A stretch of DNA of 64,000 bases from Cyclospora cayetanensis (GCF_002999335.1 NW_020312044.1:62001-126000), one strand, 5' to 3'. Shown: positions 25,235-36,802, counted from the stretch's first letter. Made by a program: numbers and translations. The notes: generated by a model from the letters alone, not told the origin.

Positions 25235-26159
25235 ACTCACGAATATTAATGACGCCTTGACTACTGCTGCAATTGCCGCAGCGGGAGCCGTTGAAGCTGC
25301 TGGAGCCAATGTAACAGATAGAACCACAATCGGTGTTCCAGCAACATTTGCCACAGCCCACCGCATGCGTGCCTGCAGCTTTTGGCTTCAAAGTTTCCAG
25401 CAGATCGCAGATCGGACAGTTTAAAATCCTTTTGCACTCGCCGAGCAGTCTCTGCGTGCGCGCCACAGTACTTGTGGCAGTCCACCTGTTCATCAACATC
25501 GAACAATTCGTTTCCGATACCTTTTTGCAGCAGATCTGCTGTCCTCAATTGCAGTGAGGTCCATAAACACAGATTTGCTGGAATCCCCGAAAGATGCATT
25601 AGAGGATGCTTCTTTCGGGGATTCCAGCAAATCTGGTCCACCCAGTGAGAGCTGCTTTATTGGCCTAGTGCTGTGTTTCGTAAGGCTTCAACTGCGTATG
25701 TACCTTTATGCCCGCAATGCATTTCCTTCAGTCAGCTTGGACTGTGCTGGTAGAATTGCTAGCTTCTCCCAGGTTCGCTTCGCTCAGTCCTCTATGTTTC
25801 ATGTATTGTACCGTGAGGACGTTCCTCTGCAATTGAGGTGTAGGTGGAGAGTGGCTGCAGCTGTTAGACATCTTGGCATTTGAACACAGAAGAAGAATCA
25901 TGTGCTGGGCTAGGCCATGATTTAGGCGGTTTCTAGCACACTGGTTACATTTCACTAGAAAACTAGTGAACAGTTGACGAGTTTATTTCGTCGTTCGTAT
26001 TACCTAAAGCAATACACAGGATTATTAACTTGATATAAGAAGACGCAATGCTGTGTGCATGTGCAGCAGTCTTCTTGGGACTTGACCCCACGAACGCCTT
26101 CTAACTAATCCCCATCTGCCTTGACTAAATGCACAAAACTCGTTAATCTTCAACTTAGC
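25235..26159. other. 3' flank of the hydrolase gene with a strong hairpin
   Basis: No supported gene. A Cys-rich minus-strand frame (25,499-25,206) shows CPIC and CGKC pairs but has no start, no partner exon and no match I can name. The main structure is the inverted repeat listed separately. Confidence 0.4.
25570..25635. repeat. Near-perfect inverted repeat (hairpin)
   Basis: The arms 25,570-25,594 and 25,611-25,635 are exact reverse complements over 25 bases. Inside them a T:T mismatch is followed by a further 4-bp pairing (GCAT with ATGC), leaving a 6-base loop TAGAGG. The structure lies about 340 bases past the hydrolase stop codon, outside any supported exon. Confidence 0.95.
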
Positions 26160-28036
26160 TGCAGCGGTCACTCCGGAATTCTGTAAGCATAACAAGGAGG
26201 CGTGAAGGGTTGCTTGCATGGAAACCATTTTAGTACTCCGCCTGAATCTTCAAGAGCATGTACAGCCCCTAAGGCGAGCACTTCAGTTGTTGTGGAGCAA
26301 GAAGTCGATGGAAAACGCACGCAAGTACTCGCATTTTACAAGCAAAGTTCTAGGATCCCGCATCTTGGTCGGAGGGCTTAATGCGGATCTGGCAAAATCA
26401 AGCCAAACACGGCGTAGCTTGTATTGGGAACTTTATGGGCCTACACGTTATGGCTTAAATTTCATTCCTAGATTTGTTCCGATCGTTGCTCTTTTGGATG
26501 ATCTGCTTGGGGAAATTCCATCTGTCATCTGGAGAGGTGGCATGATGCCCCAGCAACGATGTGTTGCAGGCTTCTCAAAACTCTTCCACTACTCGCACTA
26601 CCCTAATTTGAACACCCTTTCTTCCTGATTGCCGATACCAGTGGTGTATTAGTGGTGTTACTTTCTCGCTACAGACTACAAACTCTCCAGAGCTCCAAAT
26701 TATTCCTTGCGAACATCCTAGCTTCACCGAAACTGAGGAGCTTTATCCACTGCAGCTGAATGAATTTTGTGCGGTGTAGAGGTTGGGTTTGAAAATACAA
26801 AACAGTTTATTGAGACGCCATTTTACAGATTGGACCAGCTATCATGCTTATGCATACCTTGAGAAGGTGTTTCAAGATTTTGATAATCTTAGAGTTGTTC
26901 GCTGGCTTGGAATTCTCCTGCAGTACTATCCAGTACAAAGGGCATTCCCGCAGCAGTCGACGACGCGCTCTCGCGATGCCTCAGTGGCCACCATTGTGCA
27001 GCGCAGCCGCTCTGGTCTGCAGTGCTTTACAACTACTATCGAAATTGTATGAGTCTTAGAAACTGTGATACCAGTGCATCAGCTACTTTTGCCAGTATCA
27101 GAATGCCAAAAGGGCAAAGCATTACCACTTTTATGATGACCTGATGTGGCTACAAAGAAAGCGGTGACTTCGTTGCTTGTAGATTCCGACTTTGCTTCAC
27201 AGCACCGTTTCGCCCAGTACGCATGCTAATCTCCTTTCGAGCCCAGGTGAAAGCTAAACTACAGTGCTGAGTTCTCCCGGCCCTTCTAGTTACTTAATAT
27301 GCGTCCTGCGGCAGAGAAATATGCACTGTTAGTCCCAGATTGTCAACCGCTGAAGCCACGCAAGTCGCCTGAATAAGGTCTTTGCAGAGCGTTCCGCCTT
27401 CTGAAAGCATTTGGACTGATCCGACTGTGAAACTTTTTCTTGGACTGCAAAGGGTCGGAATAGCATTTATGTAGTAGTCAAAGTCTGCAAGTATAACCAT
27501 TTCATTGCTTGCCCCAGCTCTGGCATGCCTCAGACAGTCGCTCAATATTTCTTGAACCATGCCTGGAGGCTCCATGGATTCCCTAAGGGTACCATTACGG
27601 ATGGGCATCCAACGTCAGTCAGTGATTTCCGGAGCGGCTTTATGCCGACCATGCACAGCGACCATAATCTGGCAAAGGGAATCACTTTGAGGCGGATGGA
27701 CAGACAGAACCCACCAACCGCATTTCCCAGCAGCCTTTGCGAGTCTATGCTTATACAAATGCAAGCGTGCTACTCAATTTTTTTTCTTTCGCTATGTGAG
27801 TTCGTGATTTAATATTGCCCTTGTATGCCCGTTTCTCCACCTCATCCCTGGGATACACTAAGAAGCCCGTCTGTGGTCCAGGCCTCGACGTGGCAGTCAG
27901 AGCTTAGCATTCAACTTTAGTGGGGGAGCGATTTACAGATAAATGGTTGGTGCACGCGCCTGAATGTGCAAAGCTAAAGAGCGACACATACCGAGTTATA
28001 AGAAAGGGCGATAAGCTCTATGTTTGGAACTTGTAG
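26160..28036 (+). mobile_element. Decayed Ty3/gypsy LTR-retrotransposon pol (RT, RNase H, integrase)
   Basis: A pol region in the usual Ty3/gypsy order, broken by stops and frameshifts. The reverse-transcriptase palm and thumb read METILVLRLNLQEHVQPLR then VLGSRILVGGLNADLAK, matching YLDDILVFS....EHV.HLR and FLGH.VS..G...DP.K; the catalytic Asp pair is lost (LDD aligned with MET). The RNase H end shows a KG...VDDALSR block near 26,935-26,975 in another frame. The integrase core is clear at about 27,465-27,630 (YVVVKVCKYNHFIAC, RLHGFPKGTITDG), followed by ADGQTEPTNR near 27,692 in a third frame. A tail resembling the post-core segment (AKLKSDTYRVIRKGDKLYV) ends at 28,036. No LTRs, protease or chromodomain were identified. 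It is a dead copy. Confidence 0.82.
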
Positions 28037-30954
28037 TATTGGTTTGCGGTTACATCAGCAGGCTGATCTGAGAGGTGCGCCAGAAAGTGACCCGACGAAG
28101 AGGTTTGCGGCCAGGCAGCTAGCAACATTTGCCATCCACTCACGATTCGATGCCCTTCCTTACCGTGTCGTTTTTTATCGACGCCGAATAAGCCACCTAA
28201 CGATCAATATTGGCCTCGCATAGTAGTGACAACACTGTTCGAGCTGTTCGCAGACTTTGCCGTGCAAGCAAACCATGTGTGCTGAGAAGCAGAATGCCTA
28301 CATAGTGGTAGATGTGCTGGGTTCTGGGACCATGAACTTCGATGGCACGCTAGACGAGTACTTTAGTAAAATGGACAAGAATGTCAACTGCATTGCTGAG
28401 GAAGACACACTGTTTGCTTGATGGGGCATGGAGGCACTTCCGCACTGCGGTGTATTTGTGTATTTTGATTTCCTAAACACCTTTTACTTGTCTGTCCTAT
28501 CGTAGAAAGAGGCTCACACATATTACTGCCTCGATGGTAGCGCGAGAGCACTCCCCTTTTTTCCGGTCTATTCGGTTCCCCGTTTGTTGTTGGCCAGCGT
28601 TTGTGCTTTGCTTCCTTCCTGTTTCTCTCTATGGGCTAGTGCGCACTCTGATTTCCTTGCGTCCACCAGTCGGCATTTATACGTGTCTGAGGAGTGACGA
28701 TAACGTGAGACCTCTTTCACTGTTCTGAACATAGCTGACCTCGGCTTGTAGGCACGGTACATGATGGCGTGTGCTTATAAAATCGGGGCCTTAGCTATAC
28801 TTGAAAGCATCCCATATTGGTGTTCTATTAAAAAAATGTTGGTAAGCATCTTCAAATCCGGTTTGCAAGCTTGTGTACCTTACTAATTTCATAATGACTC
28901 TAGCTCGATAGAATAAAGCGCAGTGTTATGTGTATCGGCGCGAAATGCTAAGTGTAGCTAGCTGTGAATGTACAAAGGCCGTAGAGAGTGCAGCAATGCG
29001 CACTCTAGCTGGCTGCCCTCGGTTAGGTCAAGAACTCCGAGGAGCGTCGGCAGGAGAAGCAGGAAGCTTTTATGAAACCACGCTCACTTACTTCCTACTG
29101 AGTTTGCATTGTATCTGGAGTTAATTGTGTCCTACGAAAGTTGGAGCAATGATCAGTAATTTGTCTTGTTGGATTTTGCCATGCCAAATTTCCAAGCGGT
29201 TCAAGTATGCAAGTATTGGTGTAATCGGGGCCCTGATTTGGAATGCAACGGGCTAATATTTCCCCTGCAGGACATGCGTTCGCCACAGGGCGTCCCGCTT
29301 CGACCCTTCTTGCAGGCGTTTCCCTTGGCGGTCATAGAACAGGTGACGCACACTATGAGGCTAGCAGACCGCTTATCAGTTGTAAAAATTTCGGGAATAG
29401 TTGTAGCACTCATCGTATAATTTTCGTAAGAGGGCCTTTATCTAAAATCCGCAAGAAAACAAAATAGTAGAGAGCGACTTGGCAAATCCCCTGTCAGAGT
29501 TCCCCCTTCCTGTGATATCATTTTGTTTCCGGCGTGAGACGAGAGAGGACGGTTAGGATTCGTGCTGCTGCATCCTCTAACTACTCACACCCCTTTGCAC
29601 GTATAAAGCTTGACGCGCAGGCACTAGCATACCAGTCTAATCGACCAGGGCTAGCCTACTGCGCAACAGAGGGCACGCAAGAAGACCTGACCAATAAGCA
29701 CAATATGAATGGTATTTAATGAGCAGAGCTGAGGCAGAGCCAGGCGCCCAAATATGTCGTGGACCGCTTATTTCCGCCTGCAGAAACCAGGGAGCGGAGT
29801 TGGGTGTGGCTTCTCCAGTTGCTGCAACACGTTTCCGAAATATTAGATATCTTGTGGCTTGACGCGGAGCCTTTATCTATGGCATCTTTGAAGCTTTTGC
29901 TTTCGATGCTTTTCCGAACCTTGTTGTACTAAGCTGGGTAAAGCCTGGCAGCTGGCAGTGTCAGGTTTCAATGCTGAGCTTCCTGATTCCAGATGCATGC
30001 ACGAAAACCCTTTCTGTAATGTTTTTATCAACGTGATTGATTCATTAAGCCAAAGGGAGGCGTATTCAGCCTGTTATTTCAGTCAAAACGGGCACTGGGA
30101 TGAAGCCAAGGCGCAAATAGACCGTATTCGCCGGCCGCTTTGCTGAGCAATCTGGCCCGCCCTCGGTCAGCCCCTTGCACTCCGTCAGCCCGAATGCGAA
30201 TTCCTACCCCGTTCACACCAGATATCATCACAGAAAAATTTATGCATAACGGCTTTTCGGTCGCTTAACTCAGTAACGAAGGCCAAAGAGACCATCGTGC
30301 TGCGGTAACCCCGAAGAGACGTAGCCACGCTGGATGCACCGAAAGTTCGGGGCTAGGGATCATATCCCTTAGTTTAGGGCCTTTTATTGAAAAAATACCT
30401 GAATAAATGATCGATTAAGTCTAACTGGGGTACTTCGCTGATTTAGTCGGAGTATCAAAGCTACGCGCACTGCAGCAACCGCCTACAGACCGCCGCGGCC
30501 GCCTCTACTGCAGCACGCAGTACCAGTTGCAGCAGCAGCTGCCCCTGTTTCTTGCTGGTATTCCTGGCTTGCTGATTGCTGAGCTCCTATTCGGAATTCA
30601 ATTTCTCTCTAAGGAACTTTTTGGTTTGGCCTGAAAGCCGCAGCTGCTGCAGACACCGGATGCAGCGGCCACTGCAGTAGCAGCCAAAGCAGCGGCATTT
30701 TAGCAGCAAATCCGCAAGCTCTTGTTGTTAAACATTGCTACAACATGCAAAATCGCAGCATAAGGAGCAAATTTAACATGAATTGAATGTTTTGGCTTTG
30801 TTTTTAATGGATTGGCTCTTCGAAGGGGGCAGCAGCAGTGCATTTTTGCGGAGCTTAGTGGGTATTAGCAGCCTAGGACCATCATCAGAGTCTTTTCATT
30901 CCTGCGAGCACCCCGAATCTGTCAAGAAGTGCAGCCGCAGAGGCAGAGAACATT
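28037..30954. other. Gene-poor stretch, no supported gene
   Basis: Contains a small ATG frame at 28,275-28,421 (listed separately), unsupported frames at 28,930-29,124 and 29,166-29,420, and no motif I recognise. From about 30,470 CAG/GCA words and higher GC announce the next repeat-rich gene; its upstream exon or 5' untranslated region may lie in 30,470-30,950. Confidence 0.4.
28275..28421 (+). CDS. Small open frame, 48 residues, doubtful
   Basis: ATG-initiated frame of 48 codons ending TGA. The peptide is acidic and well mixed (IVVDVLGSG, FDGTLDEYFSKMDKN) and looks more protein-like than its surroundings. It follows the retrotransposon remnant by 240 bases in the same direction and could be its last relic, an exon, or chance. 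No homologue is recognised. Confidence 0.2.
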   Translation: MCAEKQNAYIVVDVLGSGTMNFDGTLDEYFSKMDKNVNCIAEEDTLFA

Positions 30955-32193
30955 ATGAGGCGTGGGGGAGGACTAGGGCGCAGCAGCGCCTCGTACTGTC
31001 TCTCTGCCCCTTCCCAGCATCACGACCAGCAGCATTCGCAGCCTCAGCAGCAGCAGCTGATGCAGCATCGACGGAGCAGCAGCTTGGATTCCCCTCTAAG
31101 CGGGTTACTCGTACGGTCGAGTGGACCACTGCAGCAGCAGCAGCAGCCGATGCAGTATCATCAAGAGCAGCATCGCCAGCTGCACTCATTGCAACTGGAT
31201 GCTGCGGCAACACCCGCAGCAGCAGTGCCAACTACTGCTGGATTGCCGACTTTCCACACTCACAGCAACATGAGCGCTTCCCCGCTAAAGACCACGACGG
31301 TGGAGCAGTGGCAGCACATGCCCACAGTCCAAGGTGCCGCTGTTTTGTCTCCCTCAGTGCGCATCCCCGCAGCAGCAGTTCCTCTGTATCGCCCCCAGGC
31401 AACGGCTGCAGCAGAGTCTACCGCATCAGGAGCGCATGGAGCTCAGGAGCCTTGCTCAATGCACTGGGAACCATCGCTGCTGCAAAGGTTTTGGCAAGAA
31501 GCCGCATACGGCGAGCAGCAACTCGAGTACATCGCTGCTCTTTTTTCTCGCCTGCATCAAGTAGACCAGCTGCTGCGCCCCGCAGAAGCGGATGCTGTTG
31601 GAGCCAATACACATACACCCACTGCAGCAGCAATTGCAGCAGCAGCCGCAGCAGCAAGTCCAACTCCGGCAACTATCAGCGCAGCAGAAGTCGGAATGTT
31701 TTGGGCAGCATATGCCGCCATGGGGGATGCGCCTTACTGCTGCTGTCTTGCCGCAGTGAGCAGCAACTGCAGCAGCTCCAACAACAACAGCAGTGGCAGC
31801 AGTTGCAAAAAGAACTGCTGTTTAGAGCGCTTGGCTCGCGTGGCTGCTGGGGGAGAGGGCAGAATCAGTCTCTTGGTCTTTACGCGGCTTGTGGCTTTGC
31901 TGGACTGTCAGACAGCGCATGAGGCTGGAAAAGCCTCAGGCGCTCTCCGACTGCACCTCGTATTCTGCTTCTTTGCGGATGACTCGGTGTGCGTCTACCA
32001 GCAGCAGCACGAGCAGCAGCAGCAGCACCAGCAGGAGCAGCAGCAGCAGCAGCAGAATTGCCGGAGAAGGGTTCCAGTGTGGACGGAGAAGAGTTACGCT
32101 GCCTTTAGGAGGGCAATGACGCTTTCTCACGCCGTTGATCGTAAGCTGCGATTCCTAACTGTGATCAGTTCGTCGGCCTTTGCACTCGTCTAG
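30955..32193 (+). CDS. Low-complexity protein with possible EF-hand-like C-terminal half
   Basis: Open frame of 412 codons from an ATG at 30,955. The first 150 residues are Gln/Ser/Pro/His-rich. A more ordered part starts near residue 163 (LLQRFWQEAAYG, LEYIAALFSRL), is interrupted by an Ala tract and a Cys/Ser/Asn tract, and resumes with GEGRISLLVFTRLVALL and LRLHLVFCFFADDS. The last two blocks resemble the helix-loop patterns of EF-hand proteins (G.I....F..L, then LR..F..FD.D), but no complete DxDxDG loop is present, so this is a suggestion only. A donor-like GTGTGCG at 31,987, right after ADDS, means the CAG-coded Gln stretch (31,999-32,055) may be intronic, with further exons after 32,200. 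An overlapping frame at 30,783-31,922 is Ser/Arg-rich and is treated as a shadow. Confidence 0.55.
   Translation: MRRGGGLGRSSASYCLSAPSQHHDQQHSQPQQQQLMQHRRSSSLDSPLSGLLVRSSGPLQQQQQPMQYHQEQHRQLHSLQLDAAATPAAAVPTTAGLPTFHTHSNMSASPLKTTTVEQWQHMPTVQGAAVLSPSVRIPAAAVPLYRPQATAAAESTASGAHGAQEPCSMHWEPSLLQRFWQEAAYGEQQLEYIAALFSRLHQVDQLLRPAEADAVGANTHTPTAAAIAAAAAAASPTPATISAAEVGMFWAAYAAMGDAPYCCCLAAVSSNCSSSNNNSSGSSCKKNCCLERLARVAAGGEGRISLLVFTRLVALLDCQTAHEAGKASGALRLHLVFCFFADDSVCVYQQQHEQQQQHQQEQQQQQQNCRRRVPVWTEKSYAAFRRAMTLSHAVDRKLRFLTVISSSAFALV
31999..32055 (+). repeat. CAG repeat
   Basis: CAG triplets with CAC and GAG interruptions. They read as Gln in the open frame of the surrounding gene, but they could also lie in an intron between a GTGTGCG donor at 31,987 and a CAGCAG acceptor just before 32,056. 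Confidence 0.85.
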
Positions 32194-32751
32194 AAGCAGC
32201 ATTGTATCCTATTTTCGAAGAAAATGGTGATTCAGAGTAGCCTTTTCCCAAATAAAGCGCAGCGCAGGTTGTGCATGGTGCTTATATGCGACGACTTTGC
32301 ATGCGTGTAGCTGCGAAGTCGCAAAGTCTCCCTGTCTCCCTTCGAGAATGTACCGAAGCGCTCCGTTGCTCGATGGGACCGACAATGATTTTGGAACCGC
32401 AGTTTGTTGCTCTCATCAGAAGCAATGTCATCAAGTATGAAATGCATCCTGCTCGCTTATTATTTCCTCCCGTGATGCACAGACCCTCACTACGCGTAGT
32501 AGCTGCACGCGGTAGATCTGGAGGAATACGCTTGCAGATCGACACTGGCTGTAAGAGGGAGGGCACATCGGTGCAATGTTGTCTGCATTTTCGGGGTGGG
32601 GGTGTTGATTAGGGGAGGAGGTGCTGCATCGATGTATTTGTTTTCTGTGGCGACGAGCACTGTTTGGTGGACTATCCTGCAGTCCGTTCTGTGCTTGTCT
32701 GCTGGCTTGTTGCAGAGGCACCTCCCGCTTCTTCAGGATATGCCTTTTTAG

Positions 32752-34085
32752 CGGGAGTGCCGATGCAGCACCAGAACCCCTCTTCGGCTTGGAAGCTTTG
32801 CCGTATCCTCCAAAAGTCATTCGATCGACGCTGACGCAGCCACCCCTACATGCTCCTCGAGGCACCAGATTATCAGCACCAGCTAACAGTGCTGTCTTAA
32901 ATGGGCTTACTGCGCCTGTGCTGCCATTCTTCCCCGAAGGGTCTTCCCCACCGCCCCCCCTCGCCTCCCTGCCGATGCTGCACAAGAATAGGCAGCAGCT
33001 GCCACTACTGGAGTGGCAGGAGGCGACAAACCAGGGGATGATGCTGCATGCCCCCCCTTTGTATCCCCTGCAGTACGTGCCGCCTGGCCAGGAGCACCTG
33101 CAGATGCAAAGACAGCCGCAGTTCTACTATCCGCCTCAGGAGCCGTCCTTGCATGCGGCTGGAATATCGAATGGAATCGGTGGAAGCGCTGGCAGTCCTT
33201 TGCTCGAGGGTGGTGCCAGCCCTCTCCAACTGCCAACGCAGCCGCAGCAGCCTCAGCAGCAGCTCTTTCAGCTCACAGATGAACACATAGGCCAGCAGGC
33301 AGAGGCTGAGCAAGAACTCGTACGACTGCAGCTCCAACTGCAACAGCAACAGCAGCACCAGCACCAGCAACAACAGCAGCAGCACACCTATGTGACGGTC
33401 TCAGCAGACGCAGCACAGCTGCTGCAACAGTCGCCGCCATCCATGATGCTCCAGCCACAGACAAATCTTCTGCAACAAATGTCGCAGACACAGCACCAGC
33501 GGCAAGAGCAGCACGTCTGGCCTTCCTCCGACAGTTCCGCAAACGGCAGCTCCAGCGACGCGGTCGAATTGTTTCTGCTGCAGCTGCAGCACCAGCAGCA
33601 AGAGCAGCAACACATGCAGCACCAGCAGCAAGAGCAGCAACACATGCAGCACCAGCAGCAAGAGCAGCAACACATGCAGCCCCAACGGCTGGTAAGGCAG
33701 CCGGAGTCGCTGCCACCCCGCACAGACCAGTTGCTGCATGCAATATCGCCAGCGCAGATCCCTCAGCAGCAGCAATTTCCGCTGGTCCAGCAGCTGCCAC
33801 AGCTGCAGCAGGGAGCGCAGTACCACCAGATGCCGCCACAGCTGCAGCAGCAGGCAACTGACGAGGCGGCAGCCTCGGTGCTGCACGCCCCCCCTATGTC
33901 TTTGCCTGCGGCAGCTTGCAGCATGAAGAGTAAAAGCCTCAGCAAGGAAGGACTGCTTACCAGAGCGAATGCACAGACCGTTGCCTCAACAACGGCTGCC
34001 CCCGAAACAGCTGGCATCCCGTCGCTGAGCTTGACCATTCAAAGGTTGGCTCCTCTGCAGGCTTCTCAGCAGAAACAACAGCAAG

Positions 34086-34131
<46 letters not shown>

Positions 34132-36802
34132 CCAGCAGGAGCCTCAGCAGCACGGGGGAAGTAGCACGCGGCGGTCTATGCTGCTTCCCCTAGATTCTCT
34201 TGCTTCGTTGAGCGTGGTTGGGAGTCTTTCGCGAACTGCGGCGTCCCCTGTTACTGCGACAACGACAGCTGCTGCAGCGGGAAGCGCGCAACAGGGGGCA
34301 GCAGCCTCGCGGCGGCTGCTTTTGAGGGCACACAGCAGCAGCAGCTTTACTTCCTTCAGCTTGCAGGAGCCGCAGCAGCAAAGTCTCCCACGACTGCACT
34401 CTGTCACGCGAGGTGTATCGATTAGCAGCAGCAACAGCAGCAGCAGCAACAGCAGCAGCAGCAACAGCAGCAGCAGCAATAGCAGCAGCAGTAGCAGCAG
34501 CAGCAGTAACAGCAGCACCACCGCCAACAGCAGCAGCCGCAGCAATAACAACAGCCACTGCAGCACCTCTACAGCCGTTGAGGCCTCTCGACTCACTGAG
34601 CATCTCTTGCCCAAACTTTGTGCGCCAACAGCAGCAGGAGGAGGAGCTGCTGCTACAGGTTCTGTGACGAGCGGCGTGCCTGTCTTGCTGCCCCTTCCTC
34701 AAGGAAGTGCAGTTGGACGCGCAGAAGCAGCAGCAGCCTCCTCGGCAGCACCTGCACCTGTTGCGACCTCTGTTGAGAAGCCTTTATCTAGAGAGCCTTC
34801 ACAGGATCATCAACCGTCCACTACAACGTGCACCAGGGAGAGCAGCAGCAGCAGCAGCAACGGGTTTGCCCTTCCCGACCTCCCCGTCTTCCAGCCACAG
34901 CCTCTTCTGAGGAGGAGTCGCATGACGGAGGGCGCTTCTCCTGCTGCAACAATTGCAGCAGCAGCGCCACCACCATCTGCTGCTGCTGCCGCTGCAAGCC
35001 AGCATGTTAGCAGCAGCAGAAATGACGCGGCGCCCACACGGGCAGACACGATCGACAGCACCAGCAAAATTAGCAGCGAAATCAGCGTCGAGAGCCACGC
35101 GTGCAGCCAGAGCAGCACGCACCGCCTAGCCAGCACTGCTGCGACTCGCGCCTTCTCTCCATGCCATGAGCCATCACAGCCGTCCTTCCTAGATGCAAGA
35201 ATGAACAGCAGAGGCAGCACTCGCATCAGCTGCCCCAAGACTAGCGGCAGCGGCACCAGCAGCAAAGGCACGCGGCCCACTGGAGAGCTTCTGGCTGCCA
35301 TTCAACGAGAATGCGAGGAAGACTTGACGCTGCTGCAACTTCGGCAGCATCAGAGGGGGCAGCAGCTGACGCCTAGAGGGGAAAAAACATCGCCTCCGGC
35401 GGCGCAAGAAGCACAAGAACCAGAAAAAACGGTGCAGTGCTGCCTCATCAAGGAACCATCTGCTCTGTCTCCCCCTCTAAGACCCCATGGACCTTCGGAA
35501 AAGCAGCAACTCACCGACATGGTGCCTTTGCAGCTACCGACAGCCGCCACAGCAGCCGCAAAGCCTCTTCAAAGTACGAAAATTCCTTTCGGTAGTCCAA
35601 GGCTCTCAGTAAAGGCAGAGAAGCAGTCGCAGGCAAATGCAGCAAAAGTATCAACGCCTGCAAGCTCGTCTGGAGTGAAATCCGGAGCAGCAGGAACCGC
35701 GACAAAGGGGCTGTCCTTCCACGAGGAACTGCGGCAAAGACTTCTTATGCGCGGAGGGCCTCTCGAGCAGCAGCAGAAGCAGCAGAAGCAGCAGCTTGCC
35801 ATGAAACAAGGCGCCACCACACCTCCGCTTTTCAGCCCCCCTCCGGCCCCCTCTGCAGCGGCTGTGCCTGCCGCATGCGCTCAGCAGGAACAGAATCAGG
35901 GGGGGAGAAAGACTGAAACATCGCCGAGGGCAGCGGCAACATCAGAAGTGCTCAGTAGGGTGACGGCAAAAGAAATCCTGTTGCCTGCTGAGGAGCGCCC
36001 CCCCCTCCAAACGCCGCTGCAGAAAGGGCAGCAGTCTAAAGAGGAGTCGTCGCGGCATCAGCGGACGGAGAAGGCCAAACAGCACGCCTTTTCGAGTCTA
36101 GCGGATGCGAACTCTGTGTCTTTGTCGGACGGCACTGCAAGGCAAGACGCAGAGTCTGCTGGTGATGAATGGGTAATCGCAGCCGAGGCTTCCCATGCAG
36201 GCTTTAGCCTGATCTCTTCACGAGAGCAGATAAGCTGTTATGAGCCACTTGCGGCAGCAGCAGCAGCGGCCGCTGTTGCTGCTGCCCAACAAGCGGCAAC
36301 AGTGCAGCCTCTCGTTGCAGCGGCTGCTGCTGCTGCTGCTGCAGAAGCAGCTGAGGCGGCAGGGCGTGGCACTCCTCGTGAGACAGCTGAATGCGCTGCA
36401 CAGCTGGCACGCACAGCTGCTGCTGTCGCCGCAGCAGCAACAGCAGATGCAGCAGACATTCGCGATCCCGAGGCCGCAGATCCAAGCTGTAGCGATACTG
36501 AGGGAGAAGAAAGCTTGCTACCCTTTTTTACAAGGCAACAACAGCGTCCTAGCGCAACGTCGACACCTGCAGAAACAGCAGGAAATCCCTCAGTGTCAGA
36601 AGTGAGGGGCCTCACGGCCTCTACGGAGGCTTCTGCTGCCAGCAGAAGCAGCAGCAGCGGGAGAAACTGCATCAGAAAGAGCATACGGGATTGCAGCAGC
36701 ATAAACGGTGACGGCCTGTGCAGCAGCTCTCTCGAGGCTCTTGCACTTACAGCCTCCTGCAACTCTTCCCCCTTGCAGAAGGCCGTCATCCCCACTAGCT
36801 AG
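32752..36802 (+). CDS. Large Gln/Ser/Ala-rich protein of unknown function
   Basis: The frame is open from about 32,609 (after a TGA) to a TAG at 36,800. The first in-frame ATG is at 32,975, but coding-like sequence (LFGLEALPYPPKVIRS) begins earlier, just after a pyrimidine-rich TTTTTAG acceptor ending at 32,751, so the true start is probably in an upstream exon. About 1,350 residues are visible. Long tracts of Gln (CAG, CAACAG), Ser/Asn (AGC/AAC) and Ala (GCA/GCT) dominate. A decapeptide HQQQEQQHMQ is repeated three times. Islands that look ordered include PTGELLAAIQRECEEDLTLL, LSFHEELRQRLLMRGG and the DEWVIAAEASHAGFSLISS block. I see no AP2, zinc-finger, kinase or membrane segment. It may be the 3' part of a longer gene; the reading frame at 30,955-32,193 is a possible but unproven 5' part. 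It could be a scaffold or transcription-related protein; I cannot assign a function. Confidence 0.7.
33587..33676 (+). repeat. Three perfect 30-bp tandem repeats
   Basis: Units at 33,587-33,616, 33,617-33,646 and 33,647-33,676 are identical and code HQQQEQQHMQ in the gene's frame (register chosen from the middle of the unit). Perfect identity next to degenerate CAG runs points to recent expansion. Confidence 0.95.
34088..34130 (+). repeat. CAACAG hexamer run coding polyglutamine
   Basis: About seven CAACAG units coding an uninterrupted Gln run. Alternating synonymous codons, rather than pure CAG, may stabilise the tract. Confidence 0.9.
34424..34520 (+). repeat. AGC/AAC repeat coding polyserine
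   Basis: AGC triplets broken by AAC and AAT at regular intervals, read as Ser4-Asn units and then a longer Ser run. The complementary frames would read as poly-Leu and poly-Ala and generate long minus-strand open frames without biological support. Confidence 0.9.

Noticed and set aside
25206..25499. Cys-rich minus-strand frame with CPIC and CGKC pairs
   Set aside because: Looks like a zinc-ribbon at first, but the spacing fits no family I know, the start is not ATG and the Cys codons arise from TGC in a CAG-rich complement.
30783..31922. 379-codon plus-strand frame overlapping the gene at 30,955
   Set aside because: Ser/Arg/Cys-rich reading of the same CAG triplets; the frame starting at 30,955 has the more protein-like ordered blocks.
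33273..34702. Long minus-strand poly-Ala and poly-Leu frames
   Set aside because: Mirror images of the Gln/Ser-coding repeats of the large plus-strand gene.
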